A DNA stretch of 64,000 nt, taken from Litchfieldia salsa. GTDB lineage: Bacteria; Bacillota; Bacilli; Bacillales; Bacillaceae_L. This document shows, piece by piece, positions 18,710-28,765 of the stretch. The position numbers were made by a program, and so were the translations under genes. The stretch covers positions 62,001 through 126,000 of the forward strand of contig NZ_FNJU01000002.1 of assembly GCF_900104555.1 (NCBI RefSeq), written 5' to 3'. The first letter of the stretch is position 1. Every line of letters starts with the position of its first letter. Below the pieces are notes generated by a model that ran no database searches, was not told the origin of the DNA, and saw only the letters and a program-made list of their open reading frames with translations.

Positions 18710-19477
18710 TTATTCCTCCATTAAAAGTGATAATAGCTTTTCTTTTATTTCTCCTAGTTGGCTATCAACACTGGCATCTACTCTTCCAAACGAGGACTCA
18801 ATAATGCAACCATTCTTTTCAATTTCGTGATTCGCGTAAATATAGATATCACTAGATTTGTTCATAATTGTCATTAGTTCTTCCTTATTGTTTAGTAGTA
18901 GTTGAAAGTACTCCGGGTTTACAGAAATTGATATTTGAGAATGTTCTTTTACCTCTTTAATTCCATTTTTCACTAGTGAAATAAATGAACTTTGATCATT
19001 CTCTAGGTGTTGTCCGATAATTTTTTCTGAAATTTTCAAACTTAATGCTAATATGAGCTCCTCTGCAGTATCTATATGTGAGAGCGAGTCGGCTTTAGCT
19101 TGATTAACAATTTCATTACCAAGAAAAATCGCCCTTTGATATTCTTCAAACCCTGCTTGTTGACCTTGAATATAGCCTGCCTCGAAGCCTTCTTTTTTCG
19201 CTTCTTCAATTAACCTTTTCTTTTCTTCAACCCATAAAGACTTCTCATTTTGAAGGTGCTCTTTATGTTGTTGGTACTCTTCTTCTGCTCGCGCTAAGAT
19301 CGTATCCGCTTGAGCTTTTGCTTTATTCACAATACTAGAAGCAATTTCATTAACAGCTTGTTGCTCTTGTTCATTTAGTTCAGGACTAGTAATTGGGCTA
19401 ATTAAAGTTTTTAACGTTATGATCCGATTTGGTTGATCATTCTTTACTGAAGAATATGATTTAATGACATTAGACAA
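18710..19477 (-). CDS. fliH: Flagellar assembly protein FliH
   Basis: FliH is the peripheral-stalk-like regulator of FliI. I chose the TTG at 19477 (255 aa, beginning LSNVIKSYSS) because GGAGGAG lies 9 nt upstream and it overlaps the fliG stop by only 8 nt; the B. subtilis protein begins with a similar LSNIIK segment. A longer frame to 19522 would overlap fliG by 53 nt. The N-terminal half is a charged coiled coil with Gln/Glu-rich repeats (EEYQQHKEHLQNEK), and the C-terminal half matches the FliH/V-ATPase E fold. Confidence 0.9.
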   Translation of the reverse strand: MSNVIKSYSSVKNDQPNRIITLKTLISPITSPELNEQEQQAVNEIASSIVNKAKAQADTILARAEEEYQQHKEHLQNEKSLWVEEKKRLIEEAKKEGFEAGYIQGQQAGFEEYQRAIFLGNEIVNQAKADSLSHIDTAEELILALSLKISEKIIGQHLENDQSSFISLVKNGIKEVKEHSQISISVNPEYFQLLLNNKEELMTIMNKSSDIYIYANHEIEKNGCIIESSFGRVDASVDSQLGEIKEKLLSLLMEE

Positions 19478-20486
19478 TAATATCGTCTCCTCCACCACGA
19501 GCAATGACAATTTCTCCGGCATCTTCTAATCTTCTTATGACTGCAACAATTCGTGATTGAGCTTCCTCCACATCTTTTAATCGAACTGGACCCATATACT
19601 CCATTTCATCCTTGAAGGTCTCAACCATTCTAGCTGACATATTTTTGAATACAATATCCTTAACTTCTTCACTCGCAACCTTAAGTCCAAGTAACAGGTC
19701 TTCATTTTCAACATCTCGAATAACTCTCTGTATTGAACGATTATCAAGTGTAACAATGTCTTCAAACACAAACATACGCTTTTTAATTTCCTCTGCAAGA
19801 TCTGGATCTTGTATTTCAAGAGCATCTAGTATCGTTCTTTCAGTACTTCTATCAACACCATTAAGCACTTCTACAACTGCTTCCACACCACCAGTTTGGG
19901 TATAATCCTGTGTAACCGTTGCTGATAACTTGCGTTCTAGAATCTGTTCTACCTCACTTATAATTTCTGGTGACGTACTATCCATTAGAGCAATCCTTCG
20001 AGCAATATCAGCTTGCATTTCTGGAGGTAACTCAGATAGAATTTGACCAGCTTGAGCTGGGTCGAGATATGACAGGATTAACGAAATCGTTTGCGGATGC
20101 TCACCCTGTATAAAGTTCAAAATTTGCCCTGGGTCAGCCTTTCTAGCAAAATCAAAAGGTCTTACTTGAAGAGAGGACGTTAAGCGATTGATGATCGATG
20201 CAGCTTGGTCCTCACCAAGTGCCTTTTCTAAAACTGTCTTTGCATAGCTAATTCCGCCTTGGGAAATAAAGTCCTGTGCTAATGCTATCTGATGAAACTC
20301 TTCAAGAATTTCATCCTTCGCTTTTGTATCTACTGTCCGAACACTTGAAATTTGAAGCGTTAATTTTTCAATATCTTCCTCAGATAAGTGTTTATAAACA
20401 GAAGATGCAACATCAGGACCTAATGAAATAAGGAGGATTGCAGCTTTTTGTTTACCAGTTAATTCTTCATTCGTTTTTCTTGCCAT
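19470..20486 (-). CDS. fliG: Flagellar motor switch protein FliG
   Basis: FliG links the MS ring to the C-ring and is the rotor protein on which the stators act. The 338-aa product shows the N-terminal FliF-binding domain (KAAILLISLGPDVAS), the middle EHPQT motif (GEHPQTISLILSYLDP) and the C-terminal charged torque helix (LKVASEEVKDIVFKNMSARM). It is followed by fliH and preceded by fliF. Confidence 0.97.
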   Translation of the reverse strand: MARKTNEELTGKQKAAILLISLGPDVASSVYKHLSEEDIEKLTLQISSVRTVDTKAKDEILEEFHQIALAQDFISQGGISYAKTVLEKALGEDQAASIINRLTSSLQVRPFDFARKADPGQILNFIQGEHPQTISLILSYLDPAQAGQILSELPPEMQADIARRIALMDSTSPEIISEVEQILERKLSATVTQDYTQTGGVEAVVEVLNGVDRSTERTILDALEIQDPDLAEEIKKRMFVFEDIVTLDNRSIQRVIRDVENEDLLLGLKVASEEVKDIVFKNMSARMVETFKDEMEYMGPVRLKDVEEAQSRIVAVIRRLEDAGEIVIARGGGDDIIV

Positions 20487-20497
20487 TTATAATCCCC

Positions 20498-22102
20498 CTA
20501 TTCCTCAGATAGCCAAGTTTTTAATAGCTTTGCAAAGTCTTCCGGTTTTTCTTTTGCCATTTTTTCCAGTTGCTTTCTTCGTGCAGATGCTTCTGTTTCA
20601 TTTTCGATTGTTAAATCAGGTACTTCCACTGCAATCGGTCTTTGAAGATTCATTTCTTCTTCCATATCTTCTTCGTTTTCTTTCTTTCTCTTGCGAAGAA
20701 TAATAATGACTAGAACTATGATTAGAAGAAGTAAACCTCCTCCTACTATATAAATCCACATAGGAATTTGATTATTTACTACTGCTCCATCTTCAAACTG
20801 AGCCTTACCATTAAATTGTTGAACAGATACAACAACCTTATCCTGAATCGCTTCTTCTGGAAGCTCGACTGCAGCATTATCCTTGTGCATACTCGTACGA
20901 ACAATTGTAGAAAGAATTCTCGTAATATCTTCTACACTTTCTGCAGGTAATGAATCCAGATTCTGTGGATCTGGCGGCTCAACCATTACTTGAATGCCAA
21001 GATCACGAATTTTGTATGGAGCTTCAACAATCTCTTTACGAATTCGATTAACATCCTTGTTGATACGTTCTTCAATTCGCTCATAATCACCGTTACCGTT
21101 AGCATCAGCTCCAGGGAAATTAACAACATCCTCTTCCCCTACACCTGCTACACCAGCAGCATCTGCACCATTTCCAGTGTAAGTTTCTGTAATTCTTTCA
21201 ACGCTTATATCTAAGCCTTCCATATTTTCCTCATCAGCAGGAACAACAAGATTTTCTTCTCTATTTTCCTGTGTGAAATCTAGGTCAGCTGTTACAGACA
21301 CGATAACTTTATCTTGTCCAATCATCGTTCCAAGCATTTGTTGGACTTGTCTTTGAATATCTCTTTCAATTTCACGTTTCAAATCAAGCTGTGTAGCAAT
21401 ATCTCCAAGTGATGAAGAATTTTGGTTATTTTCTAAATCAAAATACTCAAAGTTTTGATTAGTAATGACGATATTCTCAGTAGGGAGATTAGGAACACTT
21501 TTTGAAACTAAGTGATATAAGGCATTAATTTGTTGTTGGTCAAAATTATAGCCTGCACGTGTATTAAGAACGATAGATGCAGATGCACTATTTTGTACCT
21601 CGTTTAAAAATACACTTGTTTCCGGCACGGTAATCATCACTTTAGCGTCATTAATTCCGTCAATCCCTTTTATTAGCGATGCAATTTCAGTTTGCATCGC
21701 TTCTAATTTCAAAACATTAAACTCATTATCTGTCATCCCAAAGCCTGCATTTTGTCCAAAGAACCCATAATCAATTGACCCACTATTTGGAACTCCCTCT
21801 GCTGCCAATTCAACTTTCAAGGTATCTACCATTTGTTCTGGAACTTTTATAGTAGAACCATTCTCAGCAATCTCAGATGTAATCCCTCGTGCATCAAGTG
21901 TCGCTTTTATTTGACCAGTTTCTTGCGGTGACAAGTTACTATATAAGGGCACAAGACTTTGACGTGTTGCCATCAAAGTCGAAATGATAATAACTAGGAT
22001 CAGTAAAAGAACCGATCCTACAATTAATAGTTTTTGAGTTTTGGAACGATTTGTCCAAGAACTCTTTAATTTAGTCGTGTATAAATTCAATTGTTCGTTC
22101 AA
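20498..22102 (-). CDS. fliF: Flagellar M-ring protein FliF
   Basis: FliF forms the membrane-embedded MS ring on which the flagellum is built. The 534-aa protein begins at a TTG (22100-22102) with GGGGG about 9 nt upstream. It has transmembrane helices at about 25-45 and 445-465, the ring-building YscJ-like domain between them, and a cytoplasmic tail ending DFAKLLKTWLSEE that binds FliG. Length is normal. Confidence 0.97.
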   Translation of the reverse strand: MNEQLNLYTTKLKSSWTNRSKTQKLLIVGSVLLLILVIIISTLMATRQSLVPLYSNLSPQETGQIKATLDARGITSEIAENGSTIKVPEQMVDTLKVELAAEGVPNSGSIDYGFFGQNAGFGMTDNEFNVLKLEAMQTEIASLIKGIDGINDAKVMITVPETSVFLNEVQNSASASIVLNTRAGYNFDQQQINALYHLVSKSVPNLPTENIVITNQNFEYFDLENNQNSSSLGDIATQLDLKREIERDIQRQVQQMLGTMIGQDKVIVSVTADLDFTQENREENLVVPADEENMEGLDISVERITETYTGNGADAAGVAGVGEEDVVNFPGADANGNGDYERIEERINKDVNRIRKEIVEAPYKIRDLGIQVMVEPPDPQNLDSLPAESVEDITRILSTIVRTSMHKDNAAVELPEEAIQDKVVVSVQQFNGKAQFEDGAVVNNQIPMWIYIVGGGLLLLIIVLVIIILRKRKKENEEDMEEEMNLQRPIAVEVPDLTIENETEASARRKQLEKMAKEKPEDFAKLLKTWLSEE

Positions 22103-22165
22103 AATATCATTCCCCCGGCTATTCGCATAATTCTAGAAGGTTCATAAATAACCGAAACTTATAAA

Positions 22166-22471
22166 TTAAACTTGCATTCTCATAACTTCTTGGTATGCTT
22201 CTACAACTTTATTGCGGATCTCTATCGTAGTTAATAGAGTAACACCCGATTTTTCTGCAGAAATCATAACCTCATGCAAGTCTACTTTTTCCCCTTTTAT
22301 AAGCTTTCCGGTCATTGCGTCTGATTCATTTGATGCACGATTTACTTCATTAATTGCATCCTTCAAAAAAGTAGAAAATGCTTGAGTAGATTGTGAAGCT
22401 GTTGGTTTATTTATAGGATTGGTCTGATTTGTAATTTTAAATTGATTAGCAACATTTATACGGTCAATCAT
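22166..22471 (-). CDS. fliE: Flagellar hook-basal body protein FliE
   Basis: FliE connects the MS ring to the proximal rod and is among the first rod proteins exported. The 101-aa product shows the family segments FSTFLKDAINEVN and GEKVDLHEVMISAEKSG, then a C-terminal helix VEAYQEVMRMQV. It lies between flgC and fliF. Confidence 0.95.
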   Translation of the reverse strand: MIDRINVANQFKITNQTNPINKPTASQSTQAFSTFLKDAINEVNRASNESDAMTGKLIKGEKVDLHEVMISAEKSGVTLLTTIEIRNKVVEAYQEVMRMQV

Positions 22472-22481
22472 ATCTATTCAC

Positions 22482-22928
22482 CTATTTCCCTATTTCTAAT
22501 GATTTCATCAATAACCCTTTTGAGGCGTTAAAAACTGTTACGTTTGCTTCATATGATCTAGTGGCACTTATTAAATCCACCATTTCCTTTAACGGGTCAA
22601 CATTAGGCATTTCAACATAACCATCTTCGTTTGCATCAGGATGTTCTGGATTGAATACTAATTTGGTTGGCGTATTATCCTCTTCAATCTTTGTTACCTT
22701 GACTCCATTACCAACGTTATTATTCATTGCTTTGCTCAAGAAGTTCGTAAATTGACCTTCATTCGCTTGAGTAACTACCATTTTCCGCTTATAAGGCTCC
22801 CATTTACCATCAACATATTCTCCACGTGTTGTATCAACATTAGCCATGTTAGAAGAAATAACGTCCATCCGTAAACGTTGTGTTGTTAATGCTGAAGCAC
22901 TATTATTCAGTCCATGAAATATGGTCAT
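22482..22928 (-). CDS. flgC: Flagellar basal-body rod protein FlgC
   Basis: FlgC is a proximal rod protein. The 148-aa product has the N-terminal rod motif LTTQRLRMDVISSNMANVDT and a C-terminal helix with PLKEMVDLISATRSYEANV. It begins 2 nt after flgB and ends 10 nt before fliE. Confidence 0.96.
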   Translation of the reverse strand: MTIFHGLNNSASALTTQRLRMDVISSNMANVDTTRGEYVDGKWEPYKRKMVVTQANEGQFTNFLSKAMNNNVGNGVKVTKIEEDNTPTKLVFNPEHPDANEDGYVEMPNVDPLKEMVDLISATRSYEANVTVFNASKGLLMKSLEIGK

Positions 22929-22930
22929 AT

Positions 22931-23314
22931 TTACTTACCTCCCTTAACTACTGTTTTTAATGAATTAAATTTACTTGAGATACGATCTGCTACCGCATTG
23001 AAGTAAATTTGATTCTTGGCTAGGCTCGCCATTTCCTTATCTATGTCAACATTATTGCCATTATGGTTAAACATTGTCCCAGTTTTTGTCGTTATGTTGA
23101 TTCCACCAGTTCTACCACCAGTAAATTCGACATGTTTCTCACTTGTTTTCAATGCTCGCATTGAGTTAGTTAAATCAGTCTTGAATGTAACATCTTTTGC
23201 TTTGTAATTTGGTGTATCAACATTTGCTATATTATGAGATATTGCTTTTTGTTTTGTAGATGCGTACTTTAGTGCTTGTTCCAGAGAATTAATCGTACCA
23301 GAAAATATTTTCAC
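22931..23314 (-). CDS. flgB: Flagellar basal-body rod protein FlgB
   Basis: FlgB is a proximal rod protein and the first gene of the fla/che operon. The 127-aa product has the rod motif ASTKQKAISHNIANVDTPNYK and the C-terminal IDKEMASLAKNQIYFN segment. The start is a GTG at 23314 with GGGGGAT 5 nt upstream. The operon promoter region lies in the 220 bp upstream. Confidence 0.95.
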   Translation of the reverse strand: MKIFSGTINSLEQALKYASTKQKAISHNIANVDTPNYKAKDVTFKTDLTNSMRALKTSEKHVEFTGGRTGGINITTKTGTMFNHNGNNVDIDKEMASLAKNQIYFNAVADRISSKFNSLKTVVKGGK

Positions 23315-23535
23315 TGTTTATCCCCCACAAAAATATTACAAATTTCGAACTTATATGTCGAATCGTGCTAACTTCATCTTATTCTAATGAATAAAACGAA
23401 ATCTGTCTATGTAACATCTAGGAAAAAACGTCTTAATTCGACAAAATAGTCCTTTTTTCACACCTTTCTTCAAAAAATGAACATAATTCACTATGTAATA
23501 GGATGAATTTTCTATTTATATAATCAGAGAAAGGC
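23315..23535 (-). promoter_or_regulatory. Upstream control region of the fla/che operon
   Basis: This AT-rich gap between codY and flgB must carry the promoter(s) for the long flagellar operon. I see no confident SigA or SigD hexamer pair. A TTGTCG box with a loosely placed TAGATG is the best weak candidate. At 23506-23520 the plus strand reads AATTTTCTATTTATA, matching the CodY consensus at 10 of 15 positions; CodY is known to bind upstream of fla/che in B. subtilis, so it is a candidate only. Confidence 0.4.
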
Positions 23536-23578
23536 ATAAACAAAAAAAGATGAGCTAGGCTCATCTTTTTTTGTTTAT
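23536..23578. terminator. Symmetric bidirectional-looking terminator between codY and fla/che
   Basis: A 43-nt perfect palindrome: ATAAAC, seven A, GATGAGC, a 3-nt TAG centre, GCTCATC, seven T, GTTTAT. The GC stem flanked by A and T runs makes a rho-independent terminator on either strand. On the minus strand it starts at the codY stop codon and separates codY transcripts from flgB. Confidence 0.9.
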
Positions 23579-24357
23579 TAATTTGATTTTAATTTTGCTA
23601 GCTCTAACAGGAACTTGTCATTTAAGACTTTAATATATGTTCCTTTCATTCCTAATGATCTAGATTCAATTACTCCTGCACTCTCAAGTTTCCTTAGCGC
23701 GTTAACTATTACGGATCTAGTAATGCCTACACGGTCTGCTATTTTACTTGCTACTAACAAACCTTCATTTCCATTTAATTCTTCAAAGATATGTTCAATA
23801 GCCTCTAATTCACTATAAGATAACGAGCTTATCGCCATTTGTACAACTGCTTTACTTCGAGCTTCGTCTTCAATTTCTTCAGATTTTTCTCGAAGTATTT
23901 CCATACCTACAACAGTCGCACCATATTCTGCAAGAATTAAATCATCACTTTCAAAGTTTCGTTGAAGTCGTGATAAAACAAGTGTACCCAAACGCTCACC
24001 ACCGCCAATAATAGGAACAATGGTTGTTAATCCTTGTTGGAATAATTCTCTGTTTTCCACTGGGAACGCTGTATATTCACTATTAATATCGATATTAGAA
24101 GATGTTTCTGTAATATTAAATAAACTGTTCGTATAATCTTCTGGAAATTGACGATCCTCTAACATCTTTTTCATTCTTTCATTTTCGATTTGCTGGTTTA
24201 TCGCAAATCCTAAAAGCTTACCACGTCGACTTACTACAAATATACTTGCTTCAATTACGTCTCTTAAGGTTTCAGACATTTCTTTAAAGTTTACCGGTTT
24301 TCCAGCAGATTTCTGTAATAAAGCGTTAATCTTTCTTGTTTTTTCTAATAATAGCAT
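23578..24357 (-). CDS. codY: GTP/branched-chain amino acid sensing repressor CodY
   Basis: CodY is the global repressor of stationary-phase and nutrient-stress genes in Firmicutes, activated by GTP and branched-chain amino acids. I chose the ATG at 24357 (259 aa, the usual length) because AGGAGGAA lies just upstream; the upstream in-frame start at 24381 is not supported. A GAF domain fills residues 1-155, and the C-terminal winged helix has the recognition segment [20 protein letters not shown]. It is the last gene of the trmFO-xerC-hslV-hslU-codY cluster. Confidence 0.98.
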   Translation of the reverse strand: MLLLEKTRKINALLQKSAGKPVNFKEMSETLRDVIEASIFVVSRRGKLLGFAINQQIENERMKKMLEDRQFPEDYTNSLFNITETSSNIDINSEYTAFPVENRELFQQGLTTIVPIIGGGERLGTLVLSRLQRNFESDDLILAEYGATVVGMEILREKSEEIEDEARSKAVVQMAISSLSYSELEAIEHIFEELNGNEGLLVASKIADRVGITRSVIVNALRKLESAGVIESRSLGMKGTYIKVLNDKFLLELAKLKSN

Positions 24358-24390
24358 TGTTGTTCCTCCTGTTACTTTCACAAAAAGTAA

Positions 24391-25788
24391 TTATAATATA
24401 AATCTGCTTAAATCTTTATCAGTTGCAATTTTTTCTAATTTCTCTTCTACATATTGAGGAGTAATCTTAATATATTCCATTGATATATCTGGAGCCTCGA
24501 AGGACAAATCTTCTAATAGTCTTTCTAAAATGGTATGTAGCCTTCTTGCACCAATATTATCAGTATCTTGGTTAACTTGATAAGCAATTTCAGCTATCTT
24601 ACGAATAGCATCGTCAGAAAATTCAAGTTGTATACCTTCTGTTTCTAATAATGCAGAATATTGTTTTAATAATGCATTATCAGGCTCTATTAAAATGCTT
24701 ACAAAATCATCCACAGTTAACTTTGTTAATTCTACACGGATCGGAAAACGACCTTGTAATTCAGGTATTAGATCAGATGGCTTAGCCATATGAAAAGCTC
24801 CTGCAGCAATGAATAGAACATGATCTGTTTTTACAGGTCCGTACTTTGTCACAATTGTAGATCCCTCTACGATTGGTAAGATATCTCGCTGTACACCTTC
24901 TCTAGAAACATCTGCAGAAGATGATTGACTATTCTTTCCTGCAATTTTATCTATTTCATCAATGAATATAATCCCTGATTGTTCTGCTCGCTCAATAGCA
25001 TCCTGGGTTACTTCATCCATATCAATTAGTTTTGCAGCCTCTTCATTCGTTAATACTTTTCGCGCTTCTTTTACAGTTAGTTTTCTTTTCTTTCTCTTTT
25101 TAGGCATTAAATTACTAAATGCATCCTGCATGTTCATCCCCATTTGTTCCATTCCAGAGCCCTGAAGCATGTCAAACATAGATGGTTGTTGTTCATCAAC
25201 CTCAACTGTAACATAATGATCTTCAAGTTCCCCTAGAGCAAGCTTATGGGCTGTTTGTTTACGTTTATCCTTAATTGTCGCTTCTTCAGTCTGAGGCTCT
25301 TGTTCTACTTCTACTTGATTTCCACCAAAGAGCATTTCTAAAGGATTTTTATATGATGACTGTTTTTTTTGAGATGGCACTAATAAATCAACAATCCTAC
25401 GATTTGCATTTTGTTCAGCTTGATCTTTCACTTCAATCACTTTTTCTTCTTTTACCAAGCGAACAGAAGTTTCAACGAGGTCTCTTACCATTGATTCAAC
25501 ATCACGGCCAACATAACCAACTTCAGTAAACTTCGTCGCTTCTATCTTAATAAAAGGTGCACCAACTAGCTTTGCTAATCGACGAGCAATTTCAGTTTTT
25601 CCTACCCCAGTAGGTCCGATCATTAATATGTTTTTAGGTACAATTTCATCCCTAAGCTTTTCATTTAACAAACTACGACGGTACCGATTTCTTAAAGCAA
25701 CAGAGACAGCCTTTTTCGCATCCCTTTGACCGATAATAAATTGATCTAGTTTTTCTACAATTTGTCTTGGAGTTAGATTTGCATTCAA
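24391..25788 (-). CDS. hslU: ATP-dependent protease ATPase subunit HslU (ClpY)
   Basis: HslU is the AAA+ unfoldase ring that feeds substrates to the HslV peptidase. The 465-aa protein has Walker [10 protein letters not shown] at 58-66, an intermediate I domain with a highly charged, Gln/Lys-rich segment (about 130-245, including [13 protein letters not shown]), Walker [12 protein letters not shown] and a sensor-2 [10 protein letters not shown] motif. The start is a TTG at 25788 with GGAGGAAGA upstream. It begins 20 nt after hslV. Confidence 0.97.
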   Translation of the reverse strand: MNANLTPRQIVEKLDQFIIGQRDAKKAVSVALRNRYRRSLLNEKLRDEIVPKNILMIGPTGVGKTEIARRLAKLVGAPFIKIEATKFTEVGYVGRDVESMVRDLVETSVRLVKEEKVIEVKDQAEQNANRRIVDLLVPSQKKQSSYKNPLEMLFGGNQVEVEQEPQTEEATIKDKRKQTAHKLALGELEDHYVTVEVDEQQPSMFDMLQGSGMEQMGMNMQDAFSNLMPKKRKKRKLTVKEARKVLTNEEAAKLIDMDEVTQDAIERAEQSGIIFIDEIDKIAGKNSQSSSADVSREGVQRDILPIVEGSTIVTKYGPVKTDHVLFIAAGAFHMAKPSDLIPELQGRFPIRVELTKLTVDDFVSILIEPDNALLKQYSALLETEGIQLEFSDDAIRKIAEIAYQVNQDTDNIGARRLHTILERLLEDLSFEAPDISMEYIKITPQYVEEKLEKIATDKDLSRFIL

Positions 25789-25808
25789 TTTGTCTTCCTC
25801 CTATCAGA

Positions 25809-26351
25809 TTAAAGTTCCTCAACAATAATATGTTCATTTGTATAAACACATATCTCACTAGCTGTTTCTAATGCAGCTTTCGCAATATCTTTGGCTGTTA
25901 GTTGGTCACCTGCATATTTTTTAAGCGCACGACCTGCTGATAGCGCATAGTTACCACCTGATCCAATTGCTAACACACCATCATCCGGTTCAATTACTTC
26001 ACCTGTACCTGATACTAACAAAATGTTTGATTGATCCATGACAATTAGCATTGCTTCAAGTTTCCTAAGGACTCTGTCACTTCTCCATTCCTTTGCTAGT
26101 TCAACAGCAGCACGTTGTAAATTACCATTGAATTCTTCTAACTTACCTTCAAATAGTTCAAACAAGGTAAATGCATCAGCTACAGAGCCAGCAAAGCCTG
26201 CTAGTACTTTCCCATTGAATATCTTTCGGACTTTTCTAGCTGTATGCTTCATCACAACAGCATTTCCGAAAGTTACTTGTCCATCGCCCGACATTGCACA
26301 TTGATTGTTATGATGTACTGCAAAAATAGTCGTTGCATGAAAATTAGACAT
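25809..26351 (-). CDS. hslV: ATP-dependent protease peptidase subunit HslV (ClpQ/CodW)
   Basis: HslV is the proteasome-like peptidase of the HslUV complex. The 180-aa product begins [16 protein letters not shown], so it carries the short Bacillus N-terminal extension that puts Ser2 at the mature N-terminus instead of the usual Thr1 of MTTI-type HslV. In B. subtilis this serine is reported as the nucleophile. The [12 protein letters not shown] and [15 protein letters not shown] motifs are typical. GGAGG lies upstream of the ATG. Confidence 0.97.
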   Translation of the reverse strand: MSNFHATTIFAVHHNNQCAMSGDGQVTFGNAVVMKHTARKVRKIFNGKVLAGFAGSVADAFTLFELFEGKLEEFNGNLQRAAVELAKEWRSDRVLRKLEAMLIVMDQSNILLVSGTGEVIEPDDGVLAIGSGGNYALSAGRALKKYAGDQLTAKDIAKAALETASEICVYTNEHIIVEEL

Positions 26352-26381
26352 AACTTTTTAACCTCCTTATGTTCCCAAAGC

Positions 26382-27284
26382 TTACGCTCTTGGGTGGGAA
26401 GACATGTATATCTTTTTCAAGTGCTCTTTGGTTACATGTGTATAGATTTGAGTTGAAGAAAGATGAGCATGGCCTAATAGCTCTTGTACCGACCTCATAT
26501 CTGCACCTTCATTCAATAAATGAGTAGCAAAGGTGTGCCTTAAAACATGTGGACTAATATGTATTGTTGAAGAAGTTTGATCAACTAGCTTGCTTAGTAT
26601 TAATCGCACACCTCTTGTTGTTAGGTTGCCTCCTCGGAAATTTAAAAATAGAAAATTTGAAGTTGATCTTGATTTTTCAAGTAACGCCAATCTTCCCTTA
26701 GAGATGTAGTCCAATAAAGCTTTGCTTGCATACTCTCCAAAAGGAACATATCGTTGTTTACTTCCTTTCCCATTTACGAGGACTGTACCAAGTGAGAAAT
26801 CAATATCACTCATTTGTATTTGGCAACACTCACTTACTCGAATTCCTGTAGCGTATAATACTTCTAATAGCGCTTGGTTTCTCTGTCCTAGAGGTGTTGT
26901 CAGATCACTTACCTTAAATAAATGCTCAATTTCCTCTTGGTATAAAAAACTAGGAATTTTATGATCTTTTTTAGGTAGCGATACAAGTGTAAAAGGGTTC
27001 TCAATACATAGTTCTTCCCTCACCAGAAATTTATAAAAACTTCGCATACTCGAAATTTTTCGTGCGACAGATCTTCGTGAATATTGTTTTACATATAGTT
27101 TAGTTAAAAAAAGACGCACATCAGAATATGTAACCTCAATAAAAGAAGATATTCCTTCCTGATTCATAAATGTTATAAAATCGAGAATATCTTTTTCGTA
27201 ACCATGCACGGTGTTCTTTGCATAGTTTTTTTCTATTTGTAAATACTCAATAAACAAGCTTAAAGAAAGGCTATTCTTTGCCAA
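26382..27284 (-). CDS. xerC: Tyrosine recombinase XerC (CodV)
   Basis: XerC with XerD resolves chromosome dimers at dif. The TTG at 27284 has GAGGTGG about 5-7 nt upstream and gives 300 aa, close to B. subtilis CodV (304 aa); a longer frame to 27320 would run through a strong hairpin. The N-terminal SAM-like core-binding domain covers 1-90. The catalytic set is visible: Arg149, Lys173, His246, Arg249, His272 and Tyr281. It is the second gene of the trmFO-codY cluster. Confidence 0.96.
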   Translation of the reverse strand: MAKNSLSLSLFIEYLQIEKNYAKNTVHGYEKDILDFITFMNQEGISSFIEVTYSDVRLFLTKLYVKQYSRRSVARKISSMRSFYKFLVREELCIENPFTLVSLPKKDHKIPSFLYQEEIEHLFKVSDLTTPLGQRNQALLEVLYATGIRVSECCQIQMSDIDFSLGTVLVNGKGSKQRYVPFGEYASKALLDYISKGRLALLEKSRSTSNFLFLNFRGGNLTTRGVRLILSKLVDQTSSTIHISPHVLRHTFATHLLNEGADMRSVQELLGHAHLSSTQIYTHVTKEHLKKIYMSSHPRA

Positions 27285-27297
27285 AAATCCCACCTCA

Positions 27298-27336
27298 CAA
27301 GGGCTACTAAATAGTATCATAATTTAATAGCCCTTG
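27298..27336 (-). promoter_or_regulatory. 15-bp hairpin just upstream of the xerC ribosome site
   Basis: On the transcript, CAAGGGCUAUUAAAU (27322-27336) pairs fully, with one U-G, with AUUUAGUAGCCCUUG (27298-27312) across a 9-nt loop. No U-run follows, so it is not a canonical terminator. The xerC SD GAGGTGGG begins 1 nt after the stem. It could affect xerC translation or act as a processing site; neither is shown. Confidence 0.6.
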
Positions 27337-27345
27337 CAAATGATT

Positions 27346-28653
27346 TCATATTATCTTTTTAAAATTCTGAATTGTTTCAAGCGCTCTATTAGCGTACTGT
27401 TCGTTACGTTCTTGTTTGTTTTTTATTTTCACTTCTAATTCCTTGAATAGACCAAAGTTGGCATTCATGGGCTGAAAATTCTTGGCATTAGTTGTCGTTA
27501 TATATCTTGCCATACTGCCAATTGCTGTTTCATGTGGGAAAACAATTGGATCTTTACCTACCATCAATAGTGCCGCATTTAGTCCTGCAACCAGTCCTGA
27601 AGCAGCTGATTCCACATATCCTTCAACACCTGTCATCTGTCCTGCAAAGAATAAATCTTGACGACCTTTATATTGATATGTCGGTAAAAGGAGATTTGGT
27701 GAATTTATAAAAGTGTTTCTATGCATGACACCATATCTTACAATTTCAGCATTTTCTAATCCAGGAATTAGTTGAATAACCTCTTTTTGCGGTCCCCATT
27801 TTAAATGCGTTTGAAACCCAACAATATTATATAATGTGCCTGCTGCATCATCTTGTCGCAATTGTACAACAGCATAAGGTCTTTTACCTGTTTTAGGATC
27901 TTCTAATCCTACAGGCTTCAGTGGACCAAACAGCATTGTTTTTCGACCACGCGCGGCCATTACTTCTACTGGCATACAACCTTCAAAGAAAATCTCCTTC
28001 TCAAATTCCTTCAAAGGTACGGTCTCAGCAGACACTAATGCATCATAAAAAGTATTAAACTCTTCCTCTGTCATTGGACAATTTAAATAGGCAGCTTCAC
28101 CTTTATCATACCGTGATTTAAGATATACTTTATTCATGTCAATACTGTCTTTTTCGAGAATAGGAGCGGCAGCATCGTAAAAATATAAATATTCCTCACC
28201 AGTAAGTCCTCTTAATTGTTCTGATAATGCTTTTGAGGTTAATGGACCAGTCGCAATAATGGTTGGTCCCTCTGGAATTTCTTGAATTTCCTCATTGTAT
28301 ACTGTCACGTTTGGATGGTTCTTTACACTCTCAGTCACTTTAGCAGCAAATTCGTGTCGATCAACTGCTAATGCACCACCAGCAGGAACGGAGCACTCGT
28401 CAGCAGATTTGATAATAATTGAATCTAACATTCTCATTTCTTCTTTTAAAACACCTACAGCATTTGATAAATTATTTGCTCTTAATGAATTACTACAAAC
28501 TAACTCGGCAAACTTATCAGTATGATGAGCTGGCGTTTTAACTACTGGACGCATTTCATATAAATGAACTTTAATTCCTCTTTTCGCTAATTGCCATGCA
28601 GCCTCACTGCCTGCCAGCCCTGCCCCTATAACATTAACCGTCTGTTCACTCAT
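27346..28653 (-). CDS. trmFO: tRNA uracil-54 C5-methyltransferase TrmFO (Gid)
   Basis: TrmFO uses methylene-tetrahydrofolate and FAD to make ribothymidine at U54 of tRNAs in most Gram-positive bacteria. The 435-aa protein has the N-terminal FAD-binding motif [17 protein letters not shown], then [18 protein letters not shown] and a C-terminal [18 protein letters not shown]. It was formerly named gid because of its similarity to GidA. A terminator separates it from topA. Confidence 0.97.
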   Translation of the reverse strand: MSEQTVNVIGAGLAGSEAAWQLAKRGIKVHLYEMRPVVKTPAHHTDKFAELVCSNSLRANNLSNAVGVLKEEMRMLDSIIIKSADECSVPAGGALAVDRHEFAAKVTESVKNHPNVTVYNEEIQEIPEGPTIIATGPLTSKALSEQLRGLTGEEYLYFYDAAAPILEKDSIDMNKVYLKSRYDKGEAAYLNCPMTEEEFNTFYDALVSAETVPLKEFEKEIFFEGCMPVEVMAARGRKTMLFGPLKPVGLEDPKTGKRPYAVVQLRQDDAAGTLYNIVGFQTHLKWGPQKEVIQLIPGLENAEIVRYGVMHRNTFINSPNLLLPTYQYKGRQDLFFAGQMTGVEGYVESAASGLVAGLNAALLMVGKDPIVFPHETAIGSMARYITTTNAKNFQPMNANFGLFKELEVKIKNKQERNEQYANRALETIQNFKKII

Positions 28654-28730
28654 TATTTTTCCTCCAAATCATTTCTTCTATTTTAATGTTCCATCTCGGG
28701 TTAATTAAATACCTTTACTGATAAAAACAT

Positions 28731-28765
28731 AAAAGAGGTGAGCAATAGAAGCTCACCACTTTTTA
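28731..28765 (-). terminator. Rho-independent terminator of topA
   Basis: Stem GGTGAGC (28737-28743) and GCTCACC (28751-28757) around a 7-nt loop, followed on the minus strand by CTCTTTTATG. It starts right at the topA stop codon. Confidence 0.85.

Noticed and set aside
23330-23460. Possible SigD promoter before flgB
   Set aside because: The best TAAA/GCCGATAT-like pairing matched only about half of the -10 positions, so I did not call it.
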